Source: Amphiplicatus metriothermophilus | GTDB lineage: Bacteria; Pseudomonadota; Alphaproteobacteria; Caulobacterales; Parvularculaceae | Length of the DNA: 64,000 nucleotides | Assembly: GCF_900199215.1 (NCBI RefSeq) | Contig: NZ_FZQA01000001.1 | Coordinates: forward strand, 186,001-250,000 | Reading direction: 5' to 3' | Part shown: positions 54,240 to 64,000 of the stretch, piece by piece | How the letters are laid out: the number at the start of each line of letters is the position of its first letter | Position numbering within the stretch: position 1 is the stretch's first letter | Notes under the pieces: generated by a model | The model's database searches: none | Told to the model about the DNA's origin: nothing | What the model saw: only the letters and a program-made list of their open reading frames with translations | Program-made: the position numbers and the translations under genes

Positions 54240-54694
54240 GTCGCGCTTTCCTTTTCCGCGGCGGACTCTGCGAGGTGGATGATGGGAAACGGCCGGCCGT
54301 CCGAATCGACCGCCGAGCGGCCCGTCTCGACAAACCCGCATTTTCTGTAAAAGGCGAGCGCGCCGGGATTTTGTTCGTTGACATCGACCCGGAGCGGGCC
54401 GCGCAGGGCGCGCGCATGGTTCAGAAAGGCGCGGCCGAGACCGCGGCCGAACCAGTCTGGATCGATAAAAAGCGTCTCCACCGAATTCCCGGCGAGCCCC
54501 ATGAAGCCGACCGGCGCGCCCTTCCCGTCCCGCGCCAACCATAGTTCGAGCGCCGGCAGGGCGTGCGCGCGCACGGCCTCGCGAATGGCGATCACGTCTT
54601 CTTCCGCAAGGAAGTCGTGCGTCGCGCGGACCGAGCGCTCCCAAAGGGCGAGAAGCGCAGCGCGATCGGCGGCGCCGGCGGGCTCGATCTTCAT
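54236..54694 (-). CDS. GNAT-family N-acetyltransferase
   Basis: A 152-residue protein. The N-terminus IEPAGAADRAALLALWERSVRATHDFL matches YjaB/ElaA-type GNATs, followed by GFMGLAGNSVETLFIDPDWFGRGLGRAFL, which carries the acetyl-CoA pyrophosphate-binding loop (RGLGRA). VNEQNPGALAFYRKCGFVETG completes the fold. The substrate is unknown. It is translationally coupled to the GST gene. Confidence 0.9.
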   Translation of the reverse strand: MKIEPAGAADRAALLALWERSVRATHDFLAEEDVIAIREAVRAHALPALELWLARDGKGAPVGFMGLAGNSVETLFIDPDWFGRGLGRAFLNHARALRGPLRVDVNEQNPGALAFYRKCGFVETGRSAVDSDGRPFPIIHLAESAAEKESAT

Positions 54695-54809
54695 CGCATG
54701 TCCTTTCGTTCCTGCACGCGCGGGGAGCGCGCCCTTGACGGCGGCTGGCGGTTCCCGGAAGCATGCCGGCGCCAGAGCGCTTCAACGCCTCGATTCCGGA
54801 GCCGGATTC

Positions 54810-56536
<1,727 letters not shown>

Positions 56537-56546
56537 GGGCGCCGGC

Positions 56547-56993
56547 TCAGTAGGGCTCGCCGTTTTTGCGGGTGAAGACCGCGCCTTGCTGGCGACCGGG
56601 CGGGCAGTAAAGATCGATGTCGGGATAATGCGCCGCGTCTTCGGCGATCCGCGCGCCGACGACGAGAAACACGACGTCCTCTTCCGTTTCATTGATGAGA
56701 TGATGGCCGTTTTCGACGCCGCCCCGGAAGCCGACGAACTCGCCAGGCCCCAACGCGCGCCGCCCGTCGTCGGTCACCAGGGTCGGCGCGCCTTCAAGCA
56801 CATAGACGAATTCGTCCTCATGGGTGTGCCAGTGACGCTGGCTCGACCACACGCCGGGCTTCAGACGCACGCGGTTCACGCCGAACTGCGCAAGACCGAA
56901 GGCCTCGCCCAGCGCCTGCCACTCGCGCGCCCTGCACGGCGCATCAAACGGGGCCGGATAGCGCGTGCCGGATTTGACCGGAATGTCTTTCAT
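56547..56993 (-). CDS. Cupin-domain protein
   Basis: A 148-residue single-cupin protein. Cupin motif 1 is SSQRHWHTHEDEFVYVLEGAP (given in part), supplying two His and one Glu; motif 2 is GEFVGFRGGVENGHHLIN with the fourth His. ALGEAFGLAQFGVNRVRLKPG precedes it. Such proteins bind a metal and often sugar or small-molecule ligands; no specific function can be given. It sits convergent to obgE and divergent from nadD, where proB/proA are found in some relatives. Confidence 0.85.
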   Translation of the reverse strand: MKDIPVKSGTRYPAPFDAPCRAREWQALGEAFGLAQFGVNRVRLKPGVWSSQRHWHTHEDEFVYVLEGAPTLVTDDGRRALGPGEFVGFRGGVENGHHLINETEEDVVFLVVGARIAEDAAHYPDIDLYCPPGRQQGAVFTRKNGEPY

Positions 56994-57172
56994 GGAAGGC
57001 TCCTGCGATGAGCGCCCGGCGGGCTCCTGCTTCGCCGGAACGGACGGGAAAAGCTAGCCGCCTCGATTGACAGATTTTGTCAGCAGGTCCTTTCTGCAGG
57101 CGGCCGCCATTTCCGTTCGCCCCCACATGACATTACCATGCCGGAACGCGCCGCCGGCAACCTTTGACGCTT

Positions 57173-57766
57173 ATGGTCCCCCAACGTCACGCCACGTCGA
57201 AAATCGGCCTTCTTGGCGGCTCATTCAATCCGGCCCATGAAGGCCATCGCGAGATTTCGCTCGCCGCGCTCGATTGGCTCGGCCTTGACGCCGTTTGGTG
57301 GCTCGTCAGTCCCGGCAACCCTTTGAAGGCGCCCGACATCTACGCGCCCTATGAAGAGCGCCTCGCGGCGGCGCGCCGGATCGCCGCAGATCCGCGCATC
57401 GTGGCGTCGGATTTCGAACGCCGCAAAGGCCTTCAGTATACGGTCGACACGCTCTCCATGCTCGCCGATCTGTGGCCGCAGATGCGCTTCGTCTGGCTGA
57501 TGGGCGCGGACAGTCTTGCGGCCTTCCATGAATGGAAGGACTGGCGGGCCATCGCCGCGATGGTTCCGATCGCGGTCTTCAGCCGGCCGGGTCACGAGGC
57601 TGCCGCGGAAGAAAGCCCCGCCGCGCAGGCGCTCGCCGCATTTCGTCTCGATGAACGGGACGGCCCCCTCCTCGCCGACGCCGAGCCGCCCGCATGGGCC
57701 TTTTATTCGGGGATTTCCAACCCCATCTCTTCGACGGCGTTGCGCCGGGCCCGCCGGGCCGGGTGA
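57173..57766 (+). CDS. nadD: Nicotinate-nucleotide adenylyltransferase
   Basis: Makes deamido-NAD in the NAD pathway. Of 197 residues, the nucleotide-binding GGSFNPAHEGHREIS (about 15–29) and ISSTALRR at the C-terminus (residues ~186–193) are the family signatures; LMGADSLAAFHEWKDW is also conserved. The start is ATG 57173 (57164 is an alternative TTG). An inverted TGACA/TGTCA pair lies in the upstream region at 57068–57082. It starts the nadD–rsfS–rlmH run. Confidence 0.95.
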   Translation: MVPQRHATSKIGLLGGSFNPAHEGHREISLAALDWLGLDAVWWLVSPGNPLKAPDIYAPYEERLAAARRIAADPRIVASDFERRKGLQYTVDTLSMLADLWPQMRFVWLMGADSLAAFHEWKDWRAIAAMVPIAVFSRPGHEAAAEESPAAQALAAFRLDERDGPLLADAEPPAWAFYSGISNPISSTALRRARRAG

Positions 57767-58004
57767 GCCCCATCCGGAAACGGGACAGGCGCAGAGCCGC
57801 GCCCGGCGCGGGAACTGTGGCCTTTGGGCGACAGAGGGGGCGTCCGCAGACGCTTGGCCCGATGCGAGGGCGGCGATAAACTCGACGGGCGGGCGACCGC
57901 CCGTGCAACAAGGGAGGCAGGCGCTGAGATCTCAGCCCGGTGCGGCGGCCCACCGCAAGGCCGCATTGAAGTTGGTCGCCGGCGCGGCGGACGCGAGCGA
58001 CGTC

Positions 58005-58418
58005 ATGGACGGGCCGGCGGCGGAAACCGGCGATGCGTCATGGGGCCTGGCGGCCCTTTCCCCAGCGGAACGCAGCCGCGAAATCCTCAATCTGATCCTT
58101 TGCGAACTCGACGCGGACAAGGCCGAGGAGATCGTCACGATCAGCCTGGAGGGCAAGTCCGACATCGCCGACGCCATGGTGATCGCCTCCGGCCGCTCGC
58201 AGCGCCATGTCGGCGCGCTCGCGGACAAGATTCTCCGCAAGTTGAAGGAAGCCGGCTTCGGGCGGGCAAGGGTCGAAGGCCTGCCGGCCTGCGACTGGGT
58301 GTTGATCGACGCCGAAGACGTGATCGTTCACCTTTTCCGGCCGGAAGTGCGCGCCTTTTACAATCTCGAACGTATCTGGTCGGAAGCGGCTCACGCGCCG
58401 CTGAAGACCGACGTCTGA
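58005..58418 (+). CDS. rsfS: Ribosomal silencing factor RsfS (Iojap)
   Basis: Binds ribosomal protein L14 and blocks subunit joining in stationary phase. The Iojap domain spans ILNLILCELDADKAEEIVTI, MVIASGRSQRHVGALADKIL, VEGLPACDWVLIDAEDVIVHLF and RAFYNLERIW. The start is uncertain: 58005 is the only nearby ATG, while in-frame TTGs at 57966 and 57972 or GTG 57903 would lengthen it. The first 20 residues from 58005 are already outside the conserved domain. nadD lies upstream, rlmH 25 bases downstream. Confidence 0.92.
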   Translation: MDGPAAETGDASWGLAALSPAERSREILNLILCELDADKAEEIVTISLEGKSDIADAMVIASGRSQRHVGALADKILRKLKEAGFGRARVEGLPACDWVLIDAEDVIVHLFRPEVRAFYNLERIWSEAAHAPLKTDV

Positions 58419-58443
58419 TCCGGCCTGGACGGGAGCACCCCCC

Positions 58444-58926
58444 ATGCGGCTTGTCGTCGCCGCGATCGGGCGCGCGAAAAATGCGCCGGAAGCCGCCCTC
58501 GTCGACGACTACGCCGCGCGCATCCGCGCCGCCGGGCGGGCCGTCGGTTTTTCTGATTTTGCAATTATCGAGTCCGAAGCGCCGAAAGGCCTCGACGGTC
58601 CGGCCAGGCGGACGCGCGAGAGCGCGCTCCTTGCGGCCGCCATTCCGGACAGGGCCAGGCGAATCGTGCTCGATGAGCGGGGCAAACCGCTGGCGAGCGC
58701 CGACTTCGCCGCGCTGCTCGGTCGCTGGCGCGATCAGGGCGCTCCCGCGGCGGCGTTTCTGATCGGCGGCGCGGACGGGCATGATCCATCGTTGCGCGAA
58801 AAGGCCGATCTCGTTCTGTCCTTCGGGCCGGCGACATGGCCGCATATGCTTGTCAGGGCGATGCTGTGCGAGCAGATCTACCGCGCGATGACCATCCTGT
58901 CCGGACACCCCTATCATCGCGGATAG
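58444..58926 (+). CDS. rlmH: 23S rRNA (pseudouridine(1915)-N3)-methyltransferase RlmH
   Basis: SPOUT methyltransferase acting on assembled 70S ribosomes. The 160 residues show LDERGKPLASADFAALL, FLIGGADGHDP and the knot-forming SFGPATWPHMLVRAMLCEQIYRA (given in part) ending GHPYHRG, the universal RlmH C-terminus. It is in the order rsfS–rlmH–envC, conserved in alphaproteobacteria. Confidence 0.97.
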   Translation: MRLVVAAIGRAKNAPEAALVDDYAARIRAAGRAVGFSDFAIIESEAPKGLDGPARRTRESALLAAAIPDRARRIVLDERGKPLASADFAALLGRWRDQGAPAAAFLIGGADGHDPSLREKADLVLSFGPATWPHMLVRAMLCEQIYRAMTILSGHPYHRG

Positions 58927-58935
58927 CGCGCGCCG

Positions 58936-60348
58936 ATGCGTGAGACCGTTTTCGGAACCGAAGCTATGCTCAACCCGCCGTCGGATCCCCCTCCGCTCCT
59001 TCTTTTCCGGAGAGGGGACTTGGCGCGGCTTGCTCCCGACCGAGCGCGCGCCGGGAAAGCGAGAAGGGATCTGCGAGACCGGCGCCGCTGCTGCGAACCT
59101 GCCGCGCGACGCGCCGGTTTTCGCAGCGGGCTCGCTCTGGTCGCCCTCTGCATCGGCTTCGCTGCGCAGCCGGCGGCGGCTCAGGCCAGCCCGAGCGAAA
59201 AGGAGCTCGCGGAGATCGAGGCCCGCCTCAAGGCCCGTGCGGAAGAAGAGAAACGTCTGCGCGACGAAGCGGAGGCCCGGGAGAAAGAGGTCGCAGAACT
59301 TCGCTACCGGATGATCGAGACCACCAATTCGCTGCAGGACGCCGAACGCCGCTTGCAGGCGATCGCCGCCGAACTCAACCGGCTCGACGCGGAAGAAGCG
59401 CGCATTTCGACCGCCCTGATCGCCGAGCGTGAAAATCTCGCGGACGTGCTCGCCGCCCTGCAGTCGCTGGAGCTGGGCCGGCCGCCGGCTCTCCTCGTCT
59501 CGCCCGACGACGCCAACCGCGCCGCGCGCGCGGCGATGCTGCTGTCCGAGGCCGCGCCCGTCCTCGAAGCGCGGGCCGCGGCGCTCAAGGAGTCCCTTGA
59601 CGCGCTCACCCGGGTCCGCGCCGAGCGCGAGCGCGAGCGCCAAGCCTATGAAAAAACCAACGAAGAGATTTCGGCGCGTCGGACCATTCTCGCCGAACTG
59701 CTGGAGAAGAAGCAGGCTGAGCGCGATGTCGCCGCGAGCCTGGCGGCCGCGGCCCAGCGGGAAACCGCCGCCCTCGCCGCCAGGGCCTCGAGCCTGCGGG
59801 AGGTGCTGCAGAGGCTGGAGCGGCTCGCCAGCGCCATCACCCCGCGCCTGAAGCCCTCGCCGCCGCGGCTCGACGCCCCGCCCGCGCCGAGCCGGCGGCC
59901 GTCGCGCACGCCGGATATTTTCGCGCCCGCCCGCCCCTTCGCCGAGGCGCGCGGCGCCTTGCGCCCCCCCGTGGTCGGCCGGCTTGTCGGCGAATACGGC
60001 GCGCAGCGCCCCGAAGGCGGGCGATTCGAGGGGATCCGCTTCGCCGTCGCCGATCAAGCGATCGTGACGGCGCCCTATGAGGCGAATGTCGCGTTCGCCC
60101 GGCCCTGGGGACCAGTGGGGAATCTCATCGTTCTGGACGTCGGCGGGGGCTACCATATACTTTTGATAGGCGTCGGCGCTTTCCTGGTTCAGGAAGGCCA
60201 GCGGGTCGCGGCCGGCGAGCCGGTCGCAGCCATGGCCGCTCCGCCCGGCGGCGGCGCGACGCTGGATCTGGAGATCCGCAAGAACGGAGAACCCGTTAAC
60301 CCGTCCTTGTGGCTCTCGCGTAAGAGTATGGAGGACATGGCGTTTTGA
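58936..60348 (+). CDS. EnvC-like murein hydrolase activator with degenerate LytM domain
   Basis: A 470-residue protein. A signal-like helix (GLALVALCIGFAAQPAAA, ~64–82) is preceded by an unusually long ~60-residue N-terminus, so TTG 59020 (GGAGAGGGG just upstream) may be the true start. A long coiled coil spans ~85–300. The C-terminal M23/LytM domain lacks the zinc ligands: the final HxH reads LDLEIRKNG and the first site reads EGIRFAVAD. This is as in EnvC, which binds amidases rather than cutting murein and is controlled by FtsEX, also encoded here. Between it and ctpA are 174 bases with no gene. Confidence 0.88.
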   Translation: MRETVFGTEAMLNPPSDPPPLLLFRRGDLARLAPDRARAGKARRDLRDRRRCCEPAARRAGFRSGLALVALCIGFAAQPAAAQASPSEKELAEIEARLKARAEEEKRLRDEAEAREKEVAELRYRMIETTNSLQDAERRLQAIAAELNRLDAEEARISTALIAERENLADVLAALQSLELGRPPALLVSPDDANRAARAAMLLSEAAPVLEARAAALKESLDALTRVRAERERERQAYEKTNEEISARRTILAELLEKKQAERDVAASLAAAAQRETAALAARASSLREVLQRLERLASAITPRLKPSPPRLDAPPAPSRRPSRTPDIFAPARPFAEARGALRPPVVGRLVGEYGAQRPEGGRFEGIRFAVADQAIVTAPYEANVAFARPWGPVGNLIVLDVGGGYHILLIGVGAFLVQEGQRVAAGEPVAAMAAPPGGGATLDLEIRKNGEPVNPSLWLSRKSMEDMAF

Positions 60349-60522
60349 GAGCGTACAGGACCTGCGAATCGCACGTTTCCGCCGCGGCCCCCAATCGCTG
60401 GTCGCATGGATCGAACGGTTCGCCGATCCGGCCTTGCCGACCCGCCGCGTCGGCGGCGTGCTCGACAGGAAGGAGTTTCCGTTCCGCGCGAAGCGCCCTG
60501 GTCCGCCTGAGGGAAGCAAAGC

Positions 60523-61929
60523 ATGTCTGATTTCAAGCGCCGCCGTCATCGCTCGTCCCGCCGCGCCGGGCGGGCCTCCCTCGCCGCCCTCGCCGCAGCC
60601 GCGTTGGGCGGCGCGCTGGTTACGGCCGGCGTGCTGAGCGCCGGTTTCGCGAGGCCGACCATTTCGGCGGAGACTTTCCGCCAGCTTGATCTGTTCGGAG
60701 AGGTCTTCGAGCAGGTGCACGAAAACTATGTCGTCGAGCCCGAGGACGCCGAGCTCATTCGCGGCGCCATCGAAGGCATGCTCTCCAAGCTCGATCCTCA
60801 TTCGAGCTATCTGAGCGCCGAAGAATTCGCGCAGATGCAGGAGCAGACGCGCGGCACCTTCGCCGGACTCGGCATTCAGGTCGTCATGGACAATGAAGGC
60901 CCCGACAAGGGTCTCGTGAAGATCGTGGCGCCGATCGACGACACGCCGGCCGCGCGTGCCGGGCTCCAGACGAACGACCTCATCGTCGCCATTGACGGCG
61001 AAAACGTGCTCGGCATGTCGATCGATGAAGCGATATCCAAGCTCAAAGGGCCCAAAGGCACGAGGGTCGAGATTTCCGTGGTCCGGGACCGCGAGAATCC
61101 GCCGTTTGATCTCGTCCTGGTGCGCGACATCATCACGGTCCAGTCCGTCTCCGCTCGCCCCGAAGGCCAATTCGGCTATATCCGCATTTCGACGTTCAGC
61201 GAACAGACGGATGACGGCATCGAGAAGGCCCTGAAACAGCTTGACGCCGAGATTCCGGGCGGGCCGAAAGGTTATGTGCTCGATCTGCGCTCCAACCCGG
61301 GCGGGCTGCTCGATCAGGCCGTCGCCGTCGCCGACGTCTTCCTCGACGGCGGCGAGATCGTCTCCACCCGCGGTCGGCGGCTCAAGGACACTCTGCGCGA
61401 AATGGGAACGTCCGGCGACAAGACCCGCGGCAAGCCGATCGTCGTGCTGATCAACGGCGGCTCGGCCTCCGCGTCCGAGATCGTCGCGGGCGCGCTGCAG
61501 GATCGCAACCGCGCATTGCTGCTGGGCACCAAAACCTTCGGCAAGGGCAGCGTCCAGACGGTCATTCCCCTGCAGAACGGCCTTCAGGGCGCGCTGCGGC
61601 TGACGACGGCGAAGTATTACACGCCGGCCGGCCGCTCCATTCAGTCCCTCGGCATCGAGCCGGACATTTTGATGCCGGTCGTCTATCCTGGCCAGGAAAC
61701 CCCGGCGAAACGACCGAGCGAACGAGACCTGCCCGGCGCGCTCGCCCCTGACGCAGACGCCGGCGAGCCGGACAAGGCTGAAACCGTCGTCGGCCAGGAC
61801 TCCCCCGTCGTCGAGCCGGTGCAATGCCCGGAGGGCGAGGACTGCCAGCTCAAGCGCGCGCTTGAGCTCCTTGCTGACGCGACCGCCTATCGGCGCGCGC
61901 TCGCCGACGCCGGCGCGGCGCGCCAATAG
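60523..61929 (+). CDS. ctpA: Carboxy-terminal processing protease (S41A)
   Basis: Periplasmic serine protease of 468 residues. After a basic N-terminus and one helix (ALAAAALGGALVTAGVL) it has the CTP domain, a PDZ domain (GLVKIVAPIDDTPAARAGL, IDGENVLGMSIDEAI), and the catalytic dyad: Ser in NGGSASASEIVAGAL (around residue 315) and Lys in TFGKGSVQ (around 342). RSNPGGLLDQA is conserved too. The C-terminal ~70 residues are acidic and disordered, with one CPEGEDC pair. Location next to an EnvC-like gene and a deacetylase suggests a role in cell-wall remodelling. Confidence 0.96.
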   Translation: MSDFKRRRHRSSRRAGRASLAALAAAALGGALVTAGVLSAGFARPTISAETFRQLDLFGEVFEQVHENYVVEPEDAELIRGAIEGMLSKLDPHSSYLSAEEFAQMQEQTRGTFAGLGIQVVMDNEGPDKGLVKIVAPIDDTPAARAGLQTNDLIVAIDGENVLGMSIDEAISKLKGPKGTRVEISVVRDRENPPFDLVLVRDIITVQSVSARPEGQFGYIRISTFSEQTDDGIEKALKQLDAEIPGGPKGYVLDLRSNPGGLLDQAVAVADVFLDGGEIVSTRGRRLKDTLREMGTSGDKTRGKPIVVLINGGSASASEIVAGALQDRNRALLLGTKTFGKGSVQTVIPLQNGLQGALRLTTAKYYTPAGRSIQSLGIEPDILMPVVYPGQETPAKRPSERDLPGALAPDADAGEPDKAETVVGQDSPVVEPVQCPEGEDCQLKRALELLADATAYRRALADAGAARQ

Positions 61930-61969
61930 AGCCCTGGAAAGCGGTCAAGCGGACCCGCGACGGTCCCGT

Positions 61970-62002
61970 AAGGCCCGCCGTAGCGCGCAGGGCGCGGGCC
62001 TT
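61970..62002 (+). terminator. Hairpin after ctpA
   Basis: AAGGCCCGC (61970–61978) pairs with GCGGGCCTT (61994–62002) over a 15-base loop, followed by GCCGTTTCGCC. The T-run is poor, so it is a candidate terminator only. The 220-base gap before the next gene holds nothing else clear. Confidence 0.4.
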
Positions 62003-62149
62003 GCCGTTTCGCCTGATGATGCCCATTCGCTTCTCCGGGCTGTCTTTCCGGTCTGTTAACCCTGTCCTTTATAGGGTCAGGGCGAGGCTAGGAGCAGGCC
62101 GTCCCGCCCTGGCAGGGCCGGCGCGGCCTCACGAACGAAATTGACAGCA

Positions 62150-63394
62150 ATGCCCCGCCGCCGCTTCAAACCGCCGGTGCTCGGCCGTCTCGCCTGGGCG
62201 TGGCTCGGCTTCGCCGCCGGCGCCGTCCTGCTTGGCGCGTATGCGCTCGCCTTGGGCGCGAAAATCGACGCGCCGACACGGGTCGCGCTGCCGGTAGGCG
62301 CGCTTGAACGCATGGCGCCGCCGCAGACCGTCTCGGTTCTCAACGCTGCGGAATCCCAGAGCCGTCCCGCTCTGCGCGAGGGCGACGACCCGGACGCCGC
62401 GCACGCAGGCGAACTTTTCGCCCAATCGCCGGTCGAAATCCTGAGGCAGCCGTCCGACGATCCTTATGCCGACGATTCCGCCGACGCACCGCTCGCATTC
62501 GATGAGCGCGACATCGTCATCACGATCGACGGAAAGCCTGCGGCGCCCCCAAGCGCTCAGCCGGCGACAGCTGCGGCCCTGGCGCGCCCTGCCTTTCGCA
62601 TACCCGATCCGGATCCGGCGCTGCTCGCCGCGACCGCCTTCGGCCAGCGCCCGAAAATATCCGCCGACGGCCGGCGCGCCGCGCGCCATTACGCCCGCCC
62701 CTTCGCGAGCGACGCCGGCGCGCCGCGCGCCGCGCTGATCGTCGCCGGACTCGGCCTCAATCGGGCGCTCACCGAACGCGCGATTGATGAATTGCCGCCT
62801 GAGATCACGCTCGCCTTCGCGCCTTACGCGAAGGATCTGGATTACTGGACGGCGCGCGCGCGGGAGGCCGGCCACGAAATCATGATCGAGCTGCCGATGG
62901 AGACGCGTGCCGGCGCCGACGCGCTCGGCCCCGCGGCGCTCTCGACCGAAAGGACGCAAGCGGAGAATCTCCAGCGGCTCGACTGGCTGATGTCGCGTTT
63001 CGGCGGCTATTTCGGCGCGACGAATTATCTCGGCGGAAAATTCTCCGCCGATCGCGAGGCGATTCGGCCGGTGCTGACGCGCCTGGCCCAGGCCGGCGTC
63101 GCCTATGTGGACGACACCGGCGCGACCCGCGCTCTCGGGCTCGACGGCGGACCGGTCGCGGTCGTCGACCGCATGATCGCCGCCGGAACCCTCGGCGAGG
63201 ACGTCGGCGCCGCACGCCGCGATCTTAGAGCTCTCGCCGCCGTCGCCGAACGCAATGGGCACGCCCTCGGCAAAGCCTACGCCTATGACGCGGTGATCGA
63301 CGCCGTCATCGAATGGAGCGAGGCCCTCGCAGCGGATGGGATCGCGCTGGCGCCTGCCTCGGCCGTCGTCCATGCGCGCGCCGGCGCCCTGTGA
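62150..63394 (+). CDS. Divergent polysaccharide deacetylase (YibQ/DUF610 family)
   Basis: A 414-residue envelope protein. One N-terminal helix (LAWAWLGFAAGAVLLGAYALAL) is followed by a low-complexity linker (~45–175) and the deacetylase-like domain: RAALIVAGLGLNRALTERAID, TLAFAPYAKDLDYWTARAREAGHEIMIELPMET (given in parts) and FGGYFGATNYLGGKFSAD. The catalytic Asp/His set of NodB-type enzymes is only partly kept in this family, so activity is unproven. It is conserved next to ctpA in alphaproteobacteria. Confidence 0.9.
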   Translation: MPRRRFKPPVLGRLAWAWLGFAAGAVLLGAYALALGAKIDAPTRVALPVGALERMAPPQTVSVLNAAESQSRPALREGDDPDAAHAGELFAQSPVEILRQPSDDPYADDSADAPLAFDERDIVITIDGKPAAPPSAQPATAAALARPAFRIPDPDPALLAATAFGQRPKISADGRRAARHYARPFASDAGAPRAALIVAGLGLNRALTERAIDELPPEITLAFAPYAKDLDYWTARAREAGHEIMIELPMETRAGADALGPAALSTERTQAENLQRLDWLMSRFGGYFGATNYLGGKFSADREAIRPVLTRLAQAGVAYVDDTGATRALGLDGGPVAVVDRMIAAGTLGEDVGAARRDLRALAAVAERNGHALGKAYAYDAVIDAVIEWSEALAADGIALAPASAVVHARAGAL

Positions 63395-63479
63395 GCTCTC
63401 CGCCCGCCGGTGGACTTCCGCCGCGCAAGTCGCGATAGAGAACCGATCTGATTAGGAAGCGCCAGCGCGCGGCCCGCCC

Positions 63480-63989
63480 ATGTCGATCGAAGACCATCTA
63501 AGTCATTACCGGCCGAATGTCGGCGTCGCCCTGTTCAATCGCGACGGGCGCGTGTGGATCGGCCGGCGCGTCGCAGACTTCGCCGATCTCGGCGAAGAGC
63601 GCGAGCGCTGGCGTTGGCAGATGCCGCAAGGCGGGATCGACCCCGGCGAGCGCATCGAAGAAGCCGCCTTCCGCGAGCTCAAGGAGGAGACCGGCGTCGT
63701 GTCGGTGCGGCTTCTGGCGCTCACGCCCGGGTGGCTCGCCTATGACTTTCCGCCCGGTTACAAAAAGAAGGACTGGCGCGGCCAGCGCCAGAAATGGGCG
63801 GCCATGCTGTTCGAGGGCGAGGAGAGCGAGATCGACCTCGCCGCCGACGACAAACAGGAGTTCGACGCCTGGCGCTGGGCGGAGCTCGAAGAGACCCCTG
63901 GCCTGATCGTGCCGTTCAAGCGCAAGGTGTATGAGGAGCTCGCCCGCGGCTTCGCCCCGCTGCGGGACTTCATCCGTATGCGCGCCTGA
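63480..63989 (+). CDS. rppH: RNA pyrophosphohydrolase RppH
   Basis: Nudix enzyme that removes pyrophosphate from 5' ends of mRNA and starts decay. The 169 residues include the Nudix box GGIDPGERIEEAAFRELKEETGV (given in part; residues ~58–80 with the conserved REL and EETG) after WRWQMPQGG. YDFPPGYKKKDWRGQRQKW is the RppH/NudH-specific block. It ends 11 bases before the window edge. Confidence 0.96.
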   Translation: MSIEDHLSHYRPNVGVALFNRDGRVWIGRRVADFADLGEERERWRWQMPQGGIDPGERIEEAAFRELKEETGVVSVRLLALTPGWLAYDFPPGYKKKDWRGQRQKWAAMLFEGEESEIDLAADDKQEFDAWRWAELEETPGLIVPFKRKVYEELARGFAPLRDFIRMRA

Positions 63990-64000
63990 AGGCTATTTCC

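Noticed and set aside
57068-57082. TGACA-N5-TGTCA inverted pair before the cupin and nadD genes, overlapping a TTGACA
   Set aside because: Half-sites of five bases are too short to stand alone; the direct-repeat reading has a 10-base rather than 11-base period, so it is not a Pho box, and no -10 follows the TTGACA.
58141-61926. Open frame of 1261 codons on the minus strand
   Set aside because: It lies antisense to rsfS, rlmH, envC and ctpA, which have clear family motifs. The translated product is Arg/Gly/Ala-rich with no domain; such long shadows are expected in GC-rich coding DNA.

Overview
This 64 kb window reads as an ordinary, densely packed chromosomal segment of a high-GC alphaproteobacterium. 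The evidence is gene order plus family content: a tldD–ctaC–ctaD–ctaB–coxF–ctaG–ctaE–DUF983–surf1 cluster, an hpt–zinc-ribbon/ftsE–ftsX–ydcF–plsC–DUF2125 cluster, an obgE–nadD–rsfS–rlmH–envC–ctpA–deacetylase–rppH cluster, phaA–phaB–phaR, and DUF3035/DUF2125 proteins. The exact order is uncertain; a Parvularculales/Caulobacterales-like lineage is my guess. I found no rRNA, tRNA, CRISPR array, insertion sequence, integrase, phage or toxin–antitoxin locus.

Layout. 1–5 kb: the end of an ACR3 arsenite permease, zapE, a Bcr/CflA-type exporter, then a translationally coupled rimM–trmD–rplS run. 5–11.3 kb: bioB; a secreted DUF4142–cupredoxin pair divergent from a SufR-like regulator with a palindromic AT-rich operator candidate; a PhoD-type phosphatase preceded by a Pho-box-like site; typA; and a small exported protein. 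11.3–14.1 kb: a stator-like pair (TolQ/MotA-like channel plus MotB/OmpA-like protein with a coiled coil) behind an unusual array of four PhoB-like half-sites, then a GFA-family enzyme. 14.1–23.5 kb: the aa3-type cytochrome oxidase structural and assembly genes on the minus strand, divergent from tldD. 23.5–33.3 kb: small membrane and envelope genes, gluQ, ileS–lspA and a run of lipoprotein or hypothetical genes. 33.4–38.1 kb: polyhydroxybutyrate synthesis (phaB, phaA, phaR) and a GGDEF/EAL protein. 38.5–43.2 kb: a glycosyltransferase module (one GT2 and two multi-pass GT39/ArnT-like enzymes). 43.2–50.5 kb: mnmH, hpt, the divisome ABC pair ftsEX and phospholipid synthesis. 50.5–57 kb: a MarR regulator, leucyl aminopeptidase, a TPR lipoprotein, GST and GNAT genes, a sulfotransferase, obgE and a cupin. 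57–64 kb: nadD, ribosome maturation factors, and cell-wall and envelope proteases up to rppH.

Most genes are housekeeping. The points that deserve attention are regulatory DNA and unusual protein architectures: the four-half-site array at 11293–11332, the Pho-box candidate at 8908–8925, the palindrome at 6965–6982, an inverted repeat embracing the bioB promoter, a roughly 95-residue insertion in cytochrome oxidase subunit II, and a small basic ORF with a strong ribosome-binding site inside the oxidase cluster. I see no convincing wholly new multi-gene system; the stator-like pair and the SufR-like/cupredoxin/DUF4142 locus are the best candidates for poorly described function.
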